A stretch of DNA of 64,000 bases from Cohnella thailandensis (GTDB taxonomy: Bacteria; Bacillota; Bacilli; Paenibacillales; Paenibacillaceae): NCBI RefSeq assembly GCF_014212135.1, contig NZ_JACJVQ010000007.1:62001-126000 (forward strand), in the 5' to 3' direction. Of the stretch, positions 1-7,618 are shown one piece after another (the first letter of the stretch is position 1; each line of letters opens with the position of its first letter). The notes beneath the pieces are model-generated. The model searched no databases, was not told where the DNA came from, and saw only the letters and a program-made list of their open reading frames with translations. Both the position numbers and the translations under genes were made by a program.

Positions 1-855
1 CCTACGGAGGGATTGATCAAGCTGGACGGCGGCGAATTCTATATGGGCACGGATACGAAGGAGGGATTCCCTTCCGACGGCGAAGGTCCGGTCCGTCTTA
101 TCAAGGTTTCCCCTTTCTATATTTCTCCGCATGCGGTAACGAACGAGCAATTCCGGCGATTCGTCGACGCTACCGGCTATGTGACCGAAGCCGAGAAATT
201 CGGCTGGTCTTACGTCTTCCATCTGTTCGTCTCCGAAGAGACGAAACAGCAGGTGAACAACGTTGCGCAAGCGACTCCTTGGTGGTATGTCGTTCACGGA
301 GCCTCCTGGTCGAAGCCCGAAGGACCCGATTCCAACATTCTCGAACGCATGGATCATCCGGTCGTTCACGTCTCCTGGAACGACGCGCAGGCCTATTGCC
401 GTTGGACAGGCCAACGCCTGCCGAGCGAAGCGGAATGGGAATACGCCGCTAGAGGCGGGCTCGATCGCAAAACTTATCCGTGGGGCGATCTCCTTAAACA
501 GGACGGCGAACATATGTGCAACATCTGGCAAGGAAAGTTCCCGACCAAGAACAATGCCAGCGACGGCTATGTAGGCACCGCTCCCGTGAATGCCTACAAG
601 CCTAATGGGTACGGGTTGTATAACATGGCAGGAAACGTATGGGAATGGTGCGAGGATTGGTTCAGTCCGCAATACCACTCCAAGACGGCATCGGAGAATC
701 CGCGGTTCGAGCAGCCGACGGGCAGGCGTTCCACGCGCGGAGGCTCCTACTTATGCCACCGCTCTTATTGCAATCGGTACCGGGTCGCCGCCCGAAGCTC
801 GAACACGCCCGACAGCTCCACCGGCAACATGGGCTTCCGGGTCGCCTATTCCTGA
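1..855 (+). CDS. Formylglycine-generating enzyme (FGE/SUMF1 family), 5' partial
   Basis: Converts the active-site Cys of sulfatases to C-alpha-formylglycine (family knowledge). The frame is open to the left edge. The TTG at 13 sits only 2 nt after GGAGG and lies inside the conserved first strand (GGEFYMGTD), so the true start is probably outside the window. Counted from 13, the C-terminal block GGSYLCHRSYC holds both catalytic cysteines (C248 and C253, matching the human Cys336/Cys341 pair), followed by the RYR, NTPDSS and GFR blocks that define genuine FGE rather than the broader FGE-like fold family. TGYVTEAEKFGWS and WEYAARGG are also typical. No signal peptide is visible, but the N-terminus is missing. 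Its probable clients are the two CxPxR sulfatases at 21.7-24.6 kb. Confidence 0.92.
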   Translation, partial: PTEGLIKLDGGEFYMGTDTKEGFPSDGEGPVRLIKVSPFYISPHAVTNEQFRRFVDATGYVTEAEKFGWSYVFHLFVSEETKQQVNNVAQATPWWYVVHGASWSKPEGPDSNILERMDHPVVHVSWNDAQAYCRWTGQRLPSEAEWEYAARGGLDRKTYPWGDLLKQDGEHMCNIWQGKFPTKNNASDGYVGTAPVNAYKPNGYGLYNMAGNVWEWCEDWFSPQYHSKTASENPRFEQPTGRRSTRGGSYLCHRSYCNRYRVAARSSNTPDSSTGNMGFRVAYS

Positions 856-903
856 CCGAAGAGCCGACCGCCAGCCAGGCAACGATCAGATAGAAGCAAG
901 CAA

Positions 904-951
904 CGGCAGCCTTAGACCGAGATTGAAAGGTCCTCGGTTGCCGATTTTTTT
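904..951 (+). terminator. Rho-independent terminator after the FGE gene
   Basis: CGGCAGCC (904-911) pairs with GGTTGCCG (936-943) with one G-U pair. An inner GACC/GGTC helix sits in the loop. A run of seven T follows. It lies about 50 bp past the FGE stop. Confidence 0.75.
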
Positions 952-972
952 AGCGCTAAATTAGCCTTTGTT

Positions 973-1000
973 AAAAATAAAAAAAAAGCCTATCAAGGCT
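973..1000 (-). terminator. Terminator of the tRNA operon
   Basis: On the minus strand AGCCT-tgat-AGGCT is followed by a nine-base T run and more T-rich sequence, directly downstream of the last tRNA (Gly). Confidence 0.75.
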
Positions 1001-1016
1001 CCTTCGAATTCGCTTA

Positions 1017-1091
1017 TGGAGCGGAAAACGGGATTCGAACCCGCGACCTTCTCGTTGGCAACGAGATGCTCTACCACTGAGCTATTTCCGC
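1017..1091 (-). tRNA. tRNA-Gly (anticodon GCC)
   Basis: Full cloverleaf on the minus strand. The acceptor pairs GCGGAAA with TTTCCGC, the anticodon stem TCTCG/CGAGA encloses loop TTGCCAA, the T-loop is GGTTCGAATCC, and CCA is encoded. Last gene of the six-tRNA operon. Confidence 0.97.
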
Positions 1092-1104
1092 GTATGTTGT
1101 TGGG

Positions 1105-1181
1105 TGGCGGAGCCGACGGGATTCGAACCCGCGGTCTCCTGCGTGACAGGCAGGCATGTTAGGCCTCTACACCACGGCTCC
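1105..1181 (-). tRNA. tRNA-Asp (anticodon GTC)
   Basis: Acceptor GGAGCCG pairs with CGGCTCC, the anticodon stem CCTGC/GCAGG encloses loop CTGTCAC, and CCA is encoded. Thirteen bases separate it from tRNA-Gly. Confidence 0.97.
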
Positions 1182-1205
1182 GCGAAGGATGTTGCTTGTT
1201 GCATA

Positions 1206-1281
1206 TGGTGGAGGCTGAGGGGATCGAACCCCCGACCCTCTGCTTGTAAGGCAGATGCTCTCCCAGCTGAGCTAAGCCTCC
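1206..1281 (-). tRNA. tRNA-Val (anticodon TAC)
   Basis: Acceptor GGAGGCT pairs with AGCCTCC, the anticodon stem TCTGC/GCAGA encloses loop CTTACAA, and CCA is encoded. Confidence 0.97.
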
Positions 1282-1290
1282 ATGAACTTG

Positions 1291-1365
1291 TGGTGACCCG
1301 TAGGGGAATCGAACCCCTGTTACCTCCGTGAAAGGGAGGTGTCTTAACCGCTTGACCAACGGGCC
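1291..1365 (-). tRNA. tRNA-Glu (anticodon TTC)
   Basis: Acceptor GGCCCGT pairs with ACGGGTC with one G-U pair, the anticodon stem CCTCC/GGAGG encloses loop CTTTCAC, and CCA is encoded. Confidence 0.97.
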
Positions 1366-1377
1366 ACAGGTGCCTCT

Positions 1378-1468
1378 TGGCGGAGAGAGAGGGATTCGAA
1401 CCCTCGCACCGCTTGCGCAGTCTAACCCCTTAGCAGAGGGTCCCCTTGAGCCACTTGGGTATCTCTCC
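1378..1468 (-). tRNA. tRNA-Ser (anticodon GCT)
   Basis: A 91-nt class II tRNA with a long variable arm. The acceptor GGAGAGA pairs with TCTCTCC, the anticodon loop is CTGCTAA within stem ACCCT/GGGGT, and CCA is encoded. Confidence 0.97.
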
Positions 1469-1471
1469 ATC

Positions 1472-1547
1472 TGGCTCCCCGAACAGGACTCGAACCTGTG
1501 ACAACTCGATTAACAGTCGAGTGCTCTACCGACTGAGCTATCAGGGA
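1472..1547 (-). tRNA. tRNA-Asn (anticodon GTT)
   Basis: First gene of the operon. Acceptor TCCCTGA pairs with TCGGGGA, the anticodon stem CTCGA/TCGAG encloses loop CTGTTAA, and CCA is encoded. Confidence 0.97.
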
Positions 1548-1604
1548 ATAGTATGTATCCGACTCTACTTGATCCGGCGCTCGTAATCTCGCAACCGGAA
1601 TTAG

Positions 1605-1634
1605 AATATACCATAGGGAACGCCGGATTCGCAA
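1605..1634 (-). promoter_or_regulatory. Promoter of the tRNA operon
   Basis: On the minus strand, -35 TTGCGA (1634-1629) is separated by 18 bp from -10 TATATT (1610-1605). A TGG directly before it makes an extended -10. The predicted start lies about 50 nt upstream of tRNA-Asn. Confidence 0.65.
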
Positions 1635-1659
1635 CAGGTATTTTTATCCACCTGGTAAA

Positions 1660-1689
1660 GAGGCCGACCCGTCAATTCCGGTCGGCCTC
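1660..1689 (-). terminator. Strong hairpin after the GH50-like gene
   Basis: A perfect 10-bp inverted repeat, GAGGCCGACC with GGTCGGCCTC, has a 10-nt loop 34 bp past the stop at 1723. The T tract on the minus strand is short (TTT), so termination may be partial. It also separates this locus from the tRNA promoter. Confidence 0.55.
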
Positions 1690-1722
1690 ATGTCCAAGCC
1701 GAGCTTTCCGTTCCAATCCGCT

Positions 1723-3819
1723 TCAGCCCCCGTTCTCGTGAACGGCTTCCAGCCTCGCGTTGACCGTCTTCATGACGTTGACCATATCCGTATAAGGCTG
1801 GTCCTGCTGGTTGACCAATCCGATGTTGAAGTTCTCGCCGCCTTTGCGTCCGGTAACCGACTGATCGTAATACGAGAACCAGCCCGAACCGACGAACAAC
1901 GGATGCGCCGCCTGGCCCTCGACGAAGGCTTCGAAGGCCGCGCCTCTGTCCGCTATGCTCGGTACGTTCGTGTCCGCATTGACGGGAGACAGCCCGCGCC
2001 CGCTGGAGCTGAACGTGAATTCCAGATTCAGCAGGGGCTTGCCGAACGCTTCATACCGGGACAGATAACCCGCATTCTTCGTATAGTTATCTACGGAGAA
2101 AGCGTCCACGTAATCCATGGCGGCCGAATCCCAGTCCAGGCTGGTCCGCCAGGTGGGAACGACGGAGGAGCCCAGGAACAAATGGTTCGTGTCGTATTTC
2201 TCGATCACCTTGCGAACCGTCGAGAAGTACGTTCGGGACGCCAGCTTGATATAGTCCGATACGTCCGCCGCCGGTACGTTCGCGATCGCGATCGGCGCGT
2301 TCTTCAAAGCGTCGAACGATTCGGCGCTCGTGCCGAGAAGCTGGTTGACGGCCGTGAGGTCGTTGCCGTATCTTGGCGCCATAAAATCGACAAAAGCGCC
2401 TTTCGCCGCCGAAGCCGAGTCGTAGGTCAACACTTCCTTCACGATATCGGCCGTCCAGCCGGCCTCATTATCGTAAGTGTAGCCGATCAGCCACCGATCA
2501 TTGCTCGCCCTCTGCAGCTGAGGGCTTAATGCGCTGTCGATAATGGATTCCGCCTGCGGATCGAACACGTCGTACGTCCATTGAATTCTTCTCAGGCTGG
2601 TCGGATCCTGAAGGACCTGGATATAGGGGAACTTCTCGATATGTCTCGGTTTGGTCCACTTGCTGAACGCGTTGAACCCCCAATCGATCAATCTCTTCTT
2701 GGTCATCTCCTCCCACTTCGCTTCGAATTCGCCGCCGTATTTTCTCATGACGTTGGCCACGACGAAGCTGACCCTCTCGCCATTGGAATCGTTGGCGTAG
2801 GCGGGGGCGTAGGCGCTCGAATCGGGGAGTTCCTCGAACACCCTCCTTGGCGTGCCGTCCGCTTTGAGGTAAGGCGTCCCGTACCCCCACTCCCATAGAC
2901 TCGTCGCGTCCACGCCCTTCAGGAAAAACTTATAGCCGTCCGGCGTGACGAACCACCACTTGTTATCGATTTGCTCGAGGCGGAAAAATCCGGTGTCCTC
3001 GTACCGTCCCCCGCTTTTGATCCCGCCGTACTGGTCATACTTGCTGCGGTTTAACGATACTCCCTCCAGCGCGCTTGCCTCGGCCGCGTATTCCTGGCGC
3101 AGCTGCTCGTCGGAGACGACCTTGCCCGGCCAAGTCTCGTAGATCCATTGTCCGTATTTATCCACCATCATGGCGTCTTTCCCAAGCTCGGCCTGCATTT
3201 GCTCTACGGTCAAGGCGGGAGCCGGATTCTGCCCTTCCTCTCCTACGCCTTTATAAATCTGAACCTCCGTAAGGGGGATATGCTGATAGGCATGCGAGCG
3301 TTTGATATCGATAACGATAAATCGGGCCGTCTTGTCGTTCATCGGCAGGTTGACCGAATAAGTCAAAGCGGTTCCGGACTTGATATGCTTGCCCGCGATA
3401 TAGTAATAATCCGTCGTCGATTCGGCGCGGTACTTGACCGTAAGCTCCTTAAATCCCCAATACATGTTGGGCGAATTCAAGACGAGATTGATGCTGTCCA
3501 GCGGATAATCCTTCAACAGGTCGAACACGACCTGTATCGTTCCCTTGGAGGTCGCGCTCCCCATCCAACCGGCATAGGTCGTCGTCAAGCCGTCCAGAAG
3601 CACGCCGTTCTCCGACGAGATCAGGCCGGTTGCGCTTCTGTCGGGGGAATTGCCTCCATCCGGCGCCGGGCTGCTGTAATAGTTGCCGGTTCGCAGCGGC
3701 GTGCCCTCGGCGAAGGTTTCTTCGGCAGGGATGGGGATAGAGACGAGAGCCGTTGCCAGCAGGACGGCCAGAAGTCGTGTAAAGACATCGCCCGGGCGCC
3801 ATGAATTCCTTTTGCCCAT
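1723..3819 (-). CDS. Secreted clan GH-A glycoside hydrolase, GH50 (beta-agarase)-like, with discoidin-like domain
   Basis: A predicted extracellular polysaccharide hydrolase of 698 residues. The ATG at 3819 (MGKRNSW) is preceded by GAGGAGGG at good spacing, so the ATG seven codons upstream is not used. Residues 1-38 form a Sec signal peptide. Residues about 40-192 look like an F5/8 (discoidin/CBM32) sugar-binding domain. The catalytic part starts near 280 with NKWWFVTPDGYKFFLKGVD, as in GH50 agarases. E452 in YTYDNEAGW is the likely acid/base and E600 in LLNLEFTF the likely nucleophile. It is the only secreted enzyme of the locus, so it would make the oligosaccharides that the importer takes up. 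The exact family and substrate (agarose, another galactan or other) are inferred. A cre site lies just upstream. Confidence 0.72.
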   Translation of the reverse strand: MGKRNSWRPGDVFTRLLAVLLATALVSIPIPAEETFAEGTPLRTGNYYSSPAPDGGNSPDRSATGLISSENGVLLDGLTTTYAGWMGSATSKGTIQVVFDLLKDYPLDSINLVLNSPNMYWGFKELTVKYRAESTTDYYYIAGKHIKSGTALTYSVNLPMNDKTARFIVIDIKRSHAYQHIPLTEVQIYKGVGEEGQNPAPALTVEQMQAELGKDAMMVDKYGQWIYETWPGKVVSDEQLRQEYAAEASALEGVSLNRSKYDQYGGIKSGGRYEDTGFFRLEQIDNKWWFVTPDGYKFFLKGVDATSLWEWGYGTPYLKADGTPRRVFEELPDSSAYAPAYANDSNGERVSFVVANVMRKYGGEFEAKWEEMTKKRLIDWGFNAFSKWTKPRHIEKFPYIQVLQDPTSLRRIQWTYDVFDPQAESIIDSALSPQLQRASNDRWLIGYTYDNEAGWTADIVKEVLTYDSASAAKGAFVDFMAPRYGNDLTAVNQLLGTSAESFDALKNAPIAIANVPAADVSDYIKLASRTYFSTVRKVIEKYDTNHLFLGSSVVPTWRTSLDWDSAAMDYVDAFSVDNYTKNAGYLSRYEAFGKPLLNLEFTFSSSGRGLSPVNADTNVPSIADRGAAFEAFVEGQAAHPLFVGSGWFSYYDQSVTGRKGGENFNIGLVNQQDQPYTDMVNVMKTVNARLEAVHENGG

Positions 3820-3871
3820 AGTAACCCTCCTCATTGACAATCATGGACACGTAGGGACAGTCATTCCGAAT

Positions 3872-3885
3872 CGTAAACGCTTACA
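3872..3885. promoter_or_regulatory. Candidate cre (CcpA) site
   Basis: TGTAAGCGTTTACG on the minus strand matches the cre consensus TGWNANCGNTNWCA except for the last base. It overlaps the stop codon of the GH105 gene and lies 53 bp upstream of the GH50-like start. This suggests glucose repression, or a separate promoter, for the secreted enzyme. Confidence 0.6.
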
Positions 3886-4957
3886 TTTTCATCACCTCCT
3901 GCCCGCGCAAATATTCGTTCAGCAGAAGGAGCGCCAGCCCTTGCCCGTACAGCGTCGGCCGAACCTCGAACGCGTTGTAGGCCTCTTCGGTCGGCAGGAC
4001 GGGCGTCCCTCCCGACACGCCGCCAACGCAGCCGTCGACATCAATGGCACCCAGCAGTCGTTCAAGCGTAAGGTCCGCGGCCGCGCGATAATCCGCGCCG
4101 ACCCAGCCCAGCTTGGCGGCCTTGACGAAGCCGCAGGCGATCCCCGCGCTGCCGGACATCTCCGGACGGAACTCCGGCCGGTTGACGACGACCGGCCACA
4201 GTCCGTTCTCCGATTGGCAACTCTTCAGCCCCTGAAGCAATACGCGGCAACGCTCGACAAGAAAAGCCGCGGCTTCCTTCGAAGCAACCGCCATGCCGTC
4301 CAGCTCTTCCAGGATCCAAGGCGTGGCGAGCGCGATCCACGCGTTGGCTCTCCCCCAGCGAGCCGCCGACATGGGGTTGTTCCTGGCGCAATCCCATCCA
4401 TGGAACAGCACGCCGGTCTCCTCGTCCTGCAGCAGCCGATAATGAAGCCGGAGCTGGAGCAGCGCCTCTTCCCCGTACTTCTTGTTCGCCGTTGCTCTTG
4501 CAAGACGGGCGAGAAACAGCACGGCCATGAACACCGTGTCCGCCCATACCTGCTCCGCGAACTCCTCCGACTCCGTTACCGTATGCTCGAAGGCGCCGAT
4601 CTTCGTCCTTGGCGCTTCCGTCAGCATCCAATCCCCGATCTCAACGGCATGCTGCATAAAATAAGAGTCGCCCGTCCGCTCATACAAGCCGGGATAGATC
4701 GCAAACGGAGCCATGGCGTTTACCGCCCTGTGCCGATCGGCCCGAAGCCGGTTGCGCTCCGTCCAACGGATCACCTCCTCCAGAAGCTCCGAATTCCGCG
4801 TGCATTCCGCATGGTCGAGCAGCGCGATCAGCGACACGCCGGGATTCCAATCCCAGCTGTCGATATCCATCCCCCAGTCGCCGGGCCGTCCCTTCAGCAT
4901 GCAGGCGACGATACGGCCGGCCGCCTCTTCGCAGGCCCGCTTATTCGCATAAGCCAT
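3881..4957 (-). CDS. GH105 family unsaturated uronyl hydrolase (YteR/YesR-like)
   Basis: Family members remove the 4,5-unsaturated uronic acid that a polysaccharide lyase leaves on the non-reducing end. The protein has 358 residues, the usual length, with no signal peptide, so it is cytosolic. D140 in QVWADTVFM fits the conserved catalytic Asp. H186 in LFHGWD and the RWGRANAW block (200-207) match the family's sugar-binding face. It starts only 3 bp after the lyase-like gene, so the two are probably translated together. That pairing supports a lyase-then-GH105 pathway on a uronic-acid-containing glycan. The precise sugar next to the uronate cannot be read from the sequence. Confidence 0.82.
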   Translation of the reverse strand: MAYANKRACEEAAGRIVACMLKGRPGDWGMDIDSWDWNPGVSLIALLDHAECTRNSELLEEVIRWTERNRLRADRHRAVNAMAPFAIYPGLYERTGDSYFMQHAVEIGDWMLTEAPRTKIGAFEHTVTESEEFAEQVWADTVFMAVLFLARLARATANKKYGEEALLQLRLHYRLLQDEETGVLFHGWDCARNNPMSAARWGRANAWIALATPWILEELDGMAVASKEAAAFLVERCRVLLQGLKSCQSENGLWPVVVNRPEFRPEMSGSAGIACGFVKAAKLGWVGADYRAAADLTLERLLGAIDVDGCVGGVSGGTPVLPTEEAYNAFEVRPTLYGQGLALLLLNEYLRGQEVMKM

Positions 4958-4960
4958 TCG

Positions 4961-6679
4961 CTACGCCTCCTCCATGAACGAGACTTCATTGTACCGGTAC
5001 AACCGCTCGAGGCGATCCGGCTTCGCGGGAATGCGGATGCCCATCATTCGCCCGTCTTTCTCGCACCGGGCGGATAAGCGCCCTTCGCGGAAGTCGCTTC
5101 CGGCCTGCAGCTCTTCCGCTCTGGGCGACAGCGTGAACAAGATCGCCCATGCCGCCTGTTCCCATGTCCGAAGATCGAACCGTTCCCGAGGTCCCGAATA
5201 GATGACATAATCGATGCCGATCGTCCCTTGCTTCTCCGATCTCGCGACCGCCATCCGCGGAATCCCTTTATCCGAGCAGGAAGCAAGCCGCTTCACCCTC
5301 AACGTCTGATCCCCGATCGCTGCGCTGGCATCGAACCCGGCCTCGTCGCCTAAACGAACATCCACCCCGCGGACGTTGCCGCCGATCTCGAGGCGGATTC
5401 GAATGTCGTCGGCCTCGAAGACGCCGTTCGCGGGATCGAGCACCGGGTGCCAATCCCCGTAATCCAGCGCCATGTTGATCCCGAACACGATATCGCTCTT
5501 GTCCTGCACGCCCGTGAAGACGGCGGAGGAGAAATCCTTGCCGTCTTTCAAGAAGCGCAGCAGCACGTAAGCCGGCTTGCCGCCATTATCGACGTAAGCG
5601 ATCAAGTTCCGGCGCTGGTGCCACATCATGTCCTTGGAAAAGGAGCCCAGGCAGTATTCTTCCGTCATATAGGTGGTGGCATAGCTCTGATACCCCGTCT
5701 CTTCTTCGTCGAGAATGGGACAACGGAAGCAACGTTCCTCCTCCGTACGAAAGTAAGAGCGCAGCTCTTCCGGGCAGCGAACGGCCTCCGGCTCCGGATC
5801 GTCGTTCTCTTCCTCCTCTCCCCACCGCCGCAGGGCGTTCTCCGCGCCGCTTCGGTCCAGCATGACGGAATACGCGCGGCTGTGGGGTCCCGCCCACTCC
5901 TTCGTGCGCGGGTGATAACGCTCGGCCGCCATTTTCCACGCCAGGTAAAGCAGCCGCTCCGATAGCCGGATCGATTCGGGATCGCCGGTCTCCGCATGGA
6001 TGTGGTTAAGCTCCTCGATCGCGATCGCGGTATAGGTCGGACTGTTGAATTCGACGAAGGTGCCGAGCCGCAGCGTATAATCATAGAGCCGCTTCAGCCG
6101 ATTCCGCCCGTATTCCACATAGCTCATCTGCCCGATGACCTCGCCGCCGACGAGCGTCACGAAAGCCCCCATGACCGCAATGTTCGTGTAGGCCGGACCG
6201 ACATCCCGTTTGCGAATCGCATGGCAAGCGAGCTCGATGGCTTCCGCCATTTCTCGTTTCAGCGCCGGGCTCCTTAGCCGGTCTCCGTGGCGTTTAAGAG
6301 CCAGAACGAGCTTCTTGCCGATGAAGTCGGCGTAGTTCCAATCCGGCTCCCGCATCCTCTCCAGCGGCTCTTCATGGAAGTAGGGCCAGATGCCGCAGGT
6401 CGGACGGTCCGGATTCTTATCCTGCATGGGCAGGATCGCGCCTAAAATATCCTCCGCCCGAGCCTGATTCTCGGGAATCCCGCTGTCCAGCAGCTCAAGC
6501 GCATAAACGGCGGAGGAGTAGAGACAGTGCGCATAAGGTTGGGTCTCCTGGCGGAACGAGGTATGGTACGTCTTCGTCATCGGCCGAACCAGCAGGCGAA
6601 CCTCCGGATCGTAGGAAGCGTCCCGCTCCGCCAGATTTGCCCATAAATCCGCACCTTTCCCGGAAGCAGAAGCAGACAT
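4961..6679 (-). CDS. Putative polysaccharide lyase-like protein (alpha/alpha-toroid plus beta-sandwich), uncharacterised
   Basis: This 572-residue cytosolic protein is not one I can assign to a characterised family. The first ~310 residues are helix-rich with conserved-looking blocks, DWNYADF (113-119), NIAVM (166-170), EFNSPTY (210-216) and AGPHSRAYS (263-271), in the style of toroid lyases of the heparinase/alginate-lyase type. The last ~230 residues look beta-rich. The Tyr, His and Asn residues in those blocks could serve as lyase catalytic groups. It sits between the importer genes and GH105, the enzyme that needs a lyase product, which is the main reason for calling it a lyase. It could instead be a glycosidase with the same fold. 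ATG at 6679 has a GGGGGAG site upstream. Confidence 0.5.
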   Translation of the reverse strand: MSASASGKGADLWANLAERDASYDPEVRLLVRPMTKTYHTSFRQETQPYAHCLYSSAVYALELLDSGIPENQARAEDILGAILPMQDKNPDRPTCGIWPYFHEEPLERMREPDWNYADFIGKKLVLALKRHGDRLRSPALKREMAEAIELACHAIRKRDVGPAYTNIAVMGAFVTLVGGEVIGQMSYVEYGRNRLKRLYDYTLRLGTFVEFNSPTYTAIAIEELNHIHAETGDPESIRLSERLLYLAWKMAAERYHPRTKEWAGPHSRAYSVMLDRSGAENALRRWGEEEENDDPEPEAVRCPEELRSYFRTEEERCFRCPILDEEETGYQSYATTYMTEEYCLGSFSKDMMWHQRRNLIAYVDNGGKPAYVLLRFLKDGKDFSSAVFTGVQDKSDIVFGINMALDYGDWHPVLDPANGVFEADDIRIRLEIGGNVRGVDVRLGDEAGFDASAAIGDQTLRVKRLASCSDKGIPRMAVARSEKQGTIGIDYVIYSGPRERFDLRTWEQAAWAILFTLSPRAEELQAGSDFREGRLSARCEKDGRMMGIRIPAKPDRLERLYRYNEVSFMEEA

Positions 6680-6691
6680 GCCGACTCCCCC

Positions 6692-7603
6692 TTATCCCTT
6701 AACGGCTCCGATGGTCATCCCTTTGATAAAGTAACGCTGCAGAAAAGGGTACAGAAACACGATCGGCCCGATCGTAATGACGACCGTCGAGAGCTGAACG
6801 CCCGTCGCCGCGACGGGGATGTTGATATTCGAATTCAAGTAGTCCAGATTCTGCGAATTGGACACGATTCTGCGAAGCATCATCTGCAGCGGATGGCGCT
6901 GCGGATCGTCGATGAACATGAGGGCATTGAACCAGTCGTTCCAATAGGAGAGCGCATAGAACAAGGCGATCGTCGCGATAACCGGCATGGACAGGGGCCA
7001 GATGATCCGGAAGAAAATATACAGCTCGTGCGCGCCGTCCACGGTCGCCGCCTCGTTCAATTCGAACGGAAGGGTGCGGAAGTACGAGGTCATCAGGAAG
7101 GCGTTGAAGGCGGAGAACAAGAGCGGCAGCAGCAGCGCCAGGAGCGAATCCCTCAGGTGCAGCCAATTGGAGATGAGCAGATAATAGCCGACCAGTCCCG
7201 GGGGGAAAAGCATCGTGAAGTAGATGTAGAAGGAGAGGATATACCGGTATTTGACCTTCGGATGGGCCGTGACGTAGGCGAACATGGCCGTGATCAGCAC
7301 GGCCGCGACCGTGCCCGCGACCGTGATTGCAATCGAAACGAAGCCGCTGGTATAGACCTGGCTGCCTTGAAACAAGAAGCGGTAGGAATCGAGCGAGAAT
7401 TCCGTCGGGAACAGGCGGAAGCCTTGGACGATCTGGCTCTCCGCCGTGAACGACCCGATATACATCAGCCAGAAAGGAACCAAACAGATCAGCGCGAACC
7501 CGCCGATGAAGAGATAGGCCGCAACGGACACGGCGTATTGGGATTTATCCTTCGTTTTCACGGACACGGCGAGCTGCGACTTATCCTTCGATCTCACCCG
7601 CAC
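6692..7603 (-). CDS. Sugar ABC importer permease, LplC/MalG-like
   Basis: Inner-membrane half of a carbohydrate importer. 303 residues with six predicted membrane spans; the cytoplasmic EAA loop reads NEAATVDGA and would dock an ATPase. Starts with GTG behind AGGAGG at 7-nt spacing. Its N-terminal cytosolic tail contains a 12-residue duplication (KDKSQ-AVSV twice), which is not usual for the family. The gene follows the MalF-like permease by 15 bp and precedes the lyase-like gene by 12 bp. Confidence 0.88.
   Translation of the reverse strand: MRVRSKDKSQLAVSVKTKDKSQYAVSVAAYLFIGGFALICLVPFWLMYIGSFTAESQIVQGFRLFPTEFSLDSYRFLFQGSQVYTSGFVSIAITVAGTVAAVLITAMFAYVTAHPKVKYRYILSFYIYFTMLFPPGLVGYYLLISNWLHLRDSLLALLLPLLFSAFNAFLMTSYFRTLPFELNEAATVDGAHELYIFFRIIWPLSMPVIATIALFYALSYWNDWFNALMFIDDPQRHPLQMMLRRIVSNSQNLDYLNSNINIPVAATGVQLSTVVITIGPIVFLYPFLQRYFIKGMTIGAVKG
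7524..7590 (-). repeat. 36-bp in-frame tandem duplication in the permease N-terminus
   Basis: The plus-strand blocks ACGGACACGGCG and TTATCCTTCG both recur exactly 36 bp apart (7524/7560 and 7545/7581), encoding two copies of a 12-residue unit. Silent differences between the copies show it is not a very recent duplication. Confidence 0.8.
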
Positions 7604-7618
7604 AAGACCGCCTCCTTC

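Noticed and set aside
968..1741. Several short open frames over 968-1741 with translations such as TGFEPA and GTRTRG-like strings
   Set aside because: They are translations of the six tRNA genes and their T-loops, a common artefact. No ribosome sites are present.
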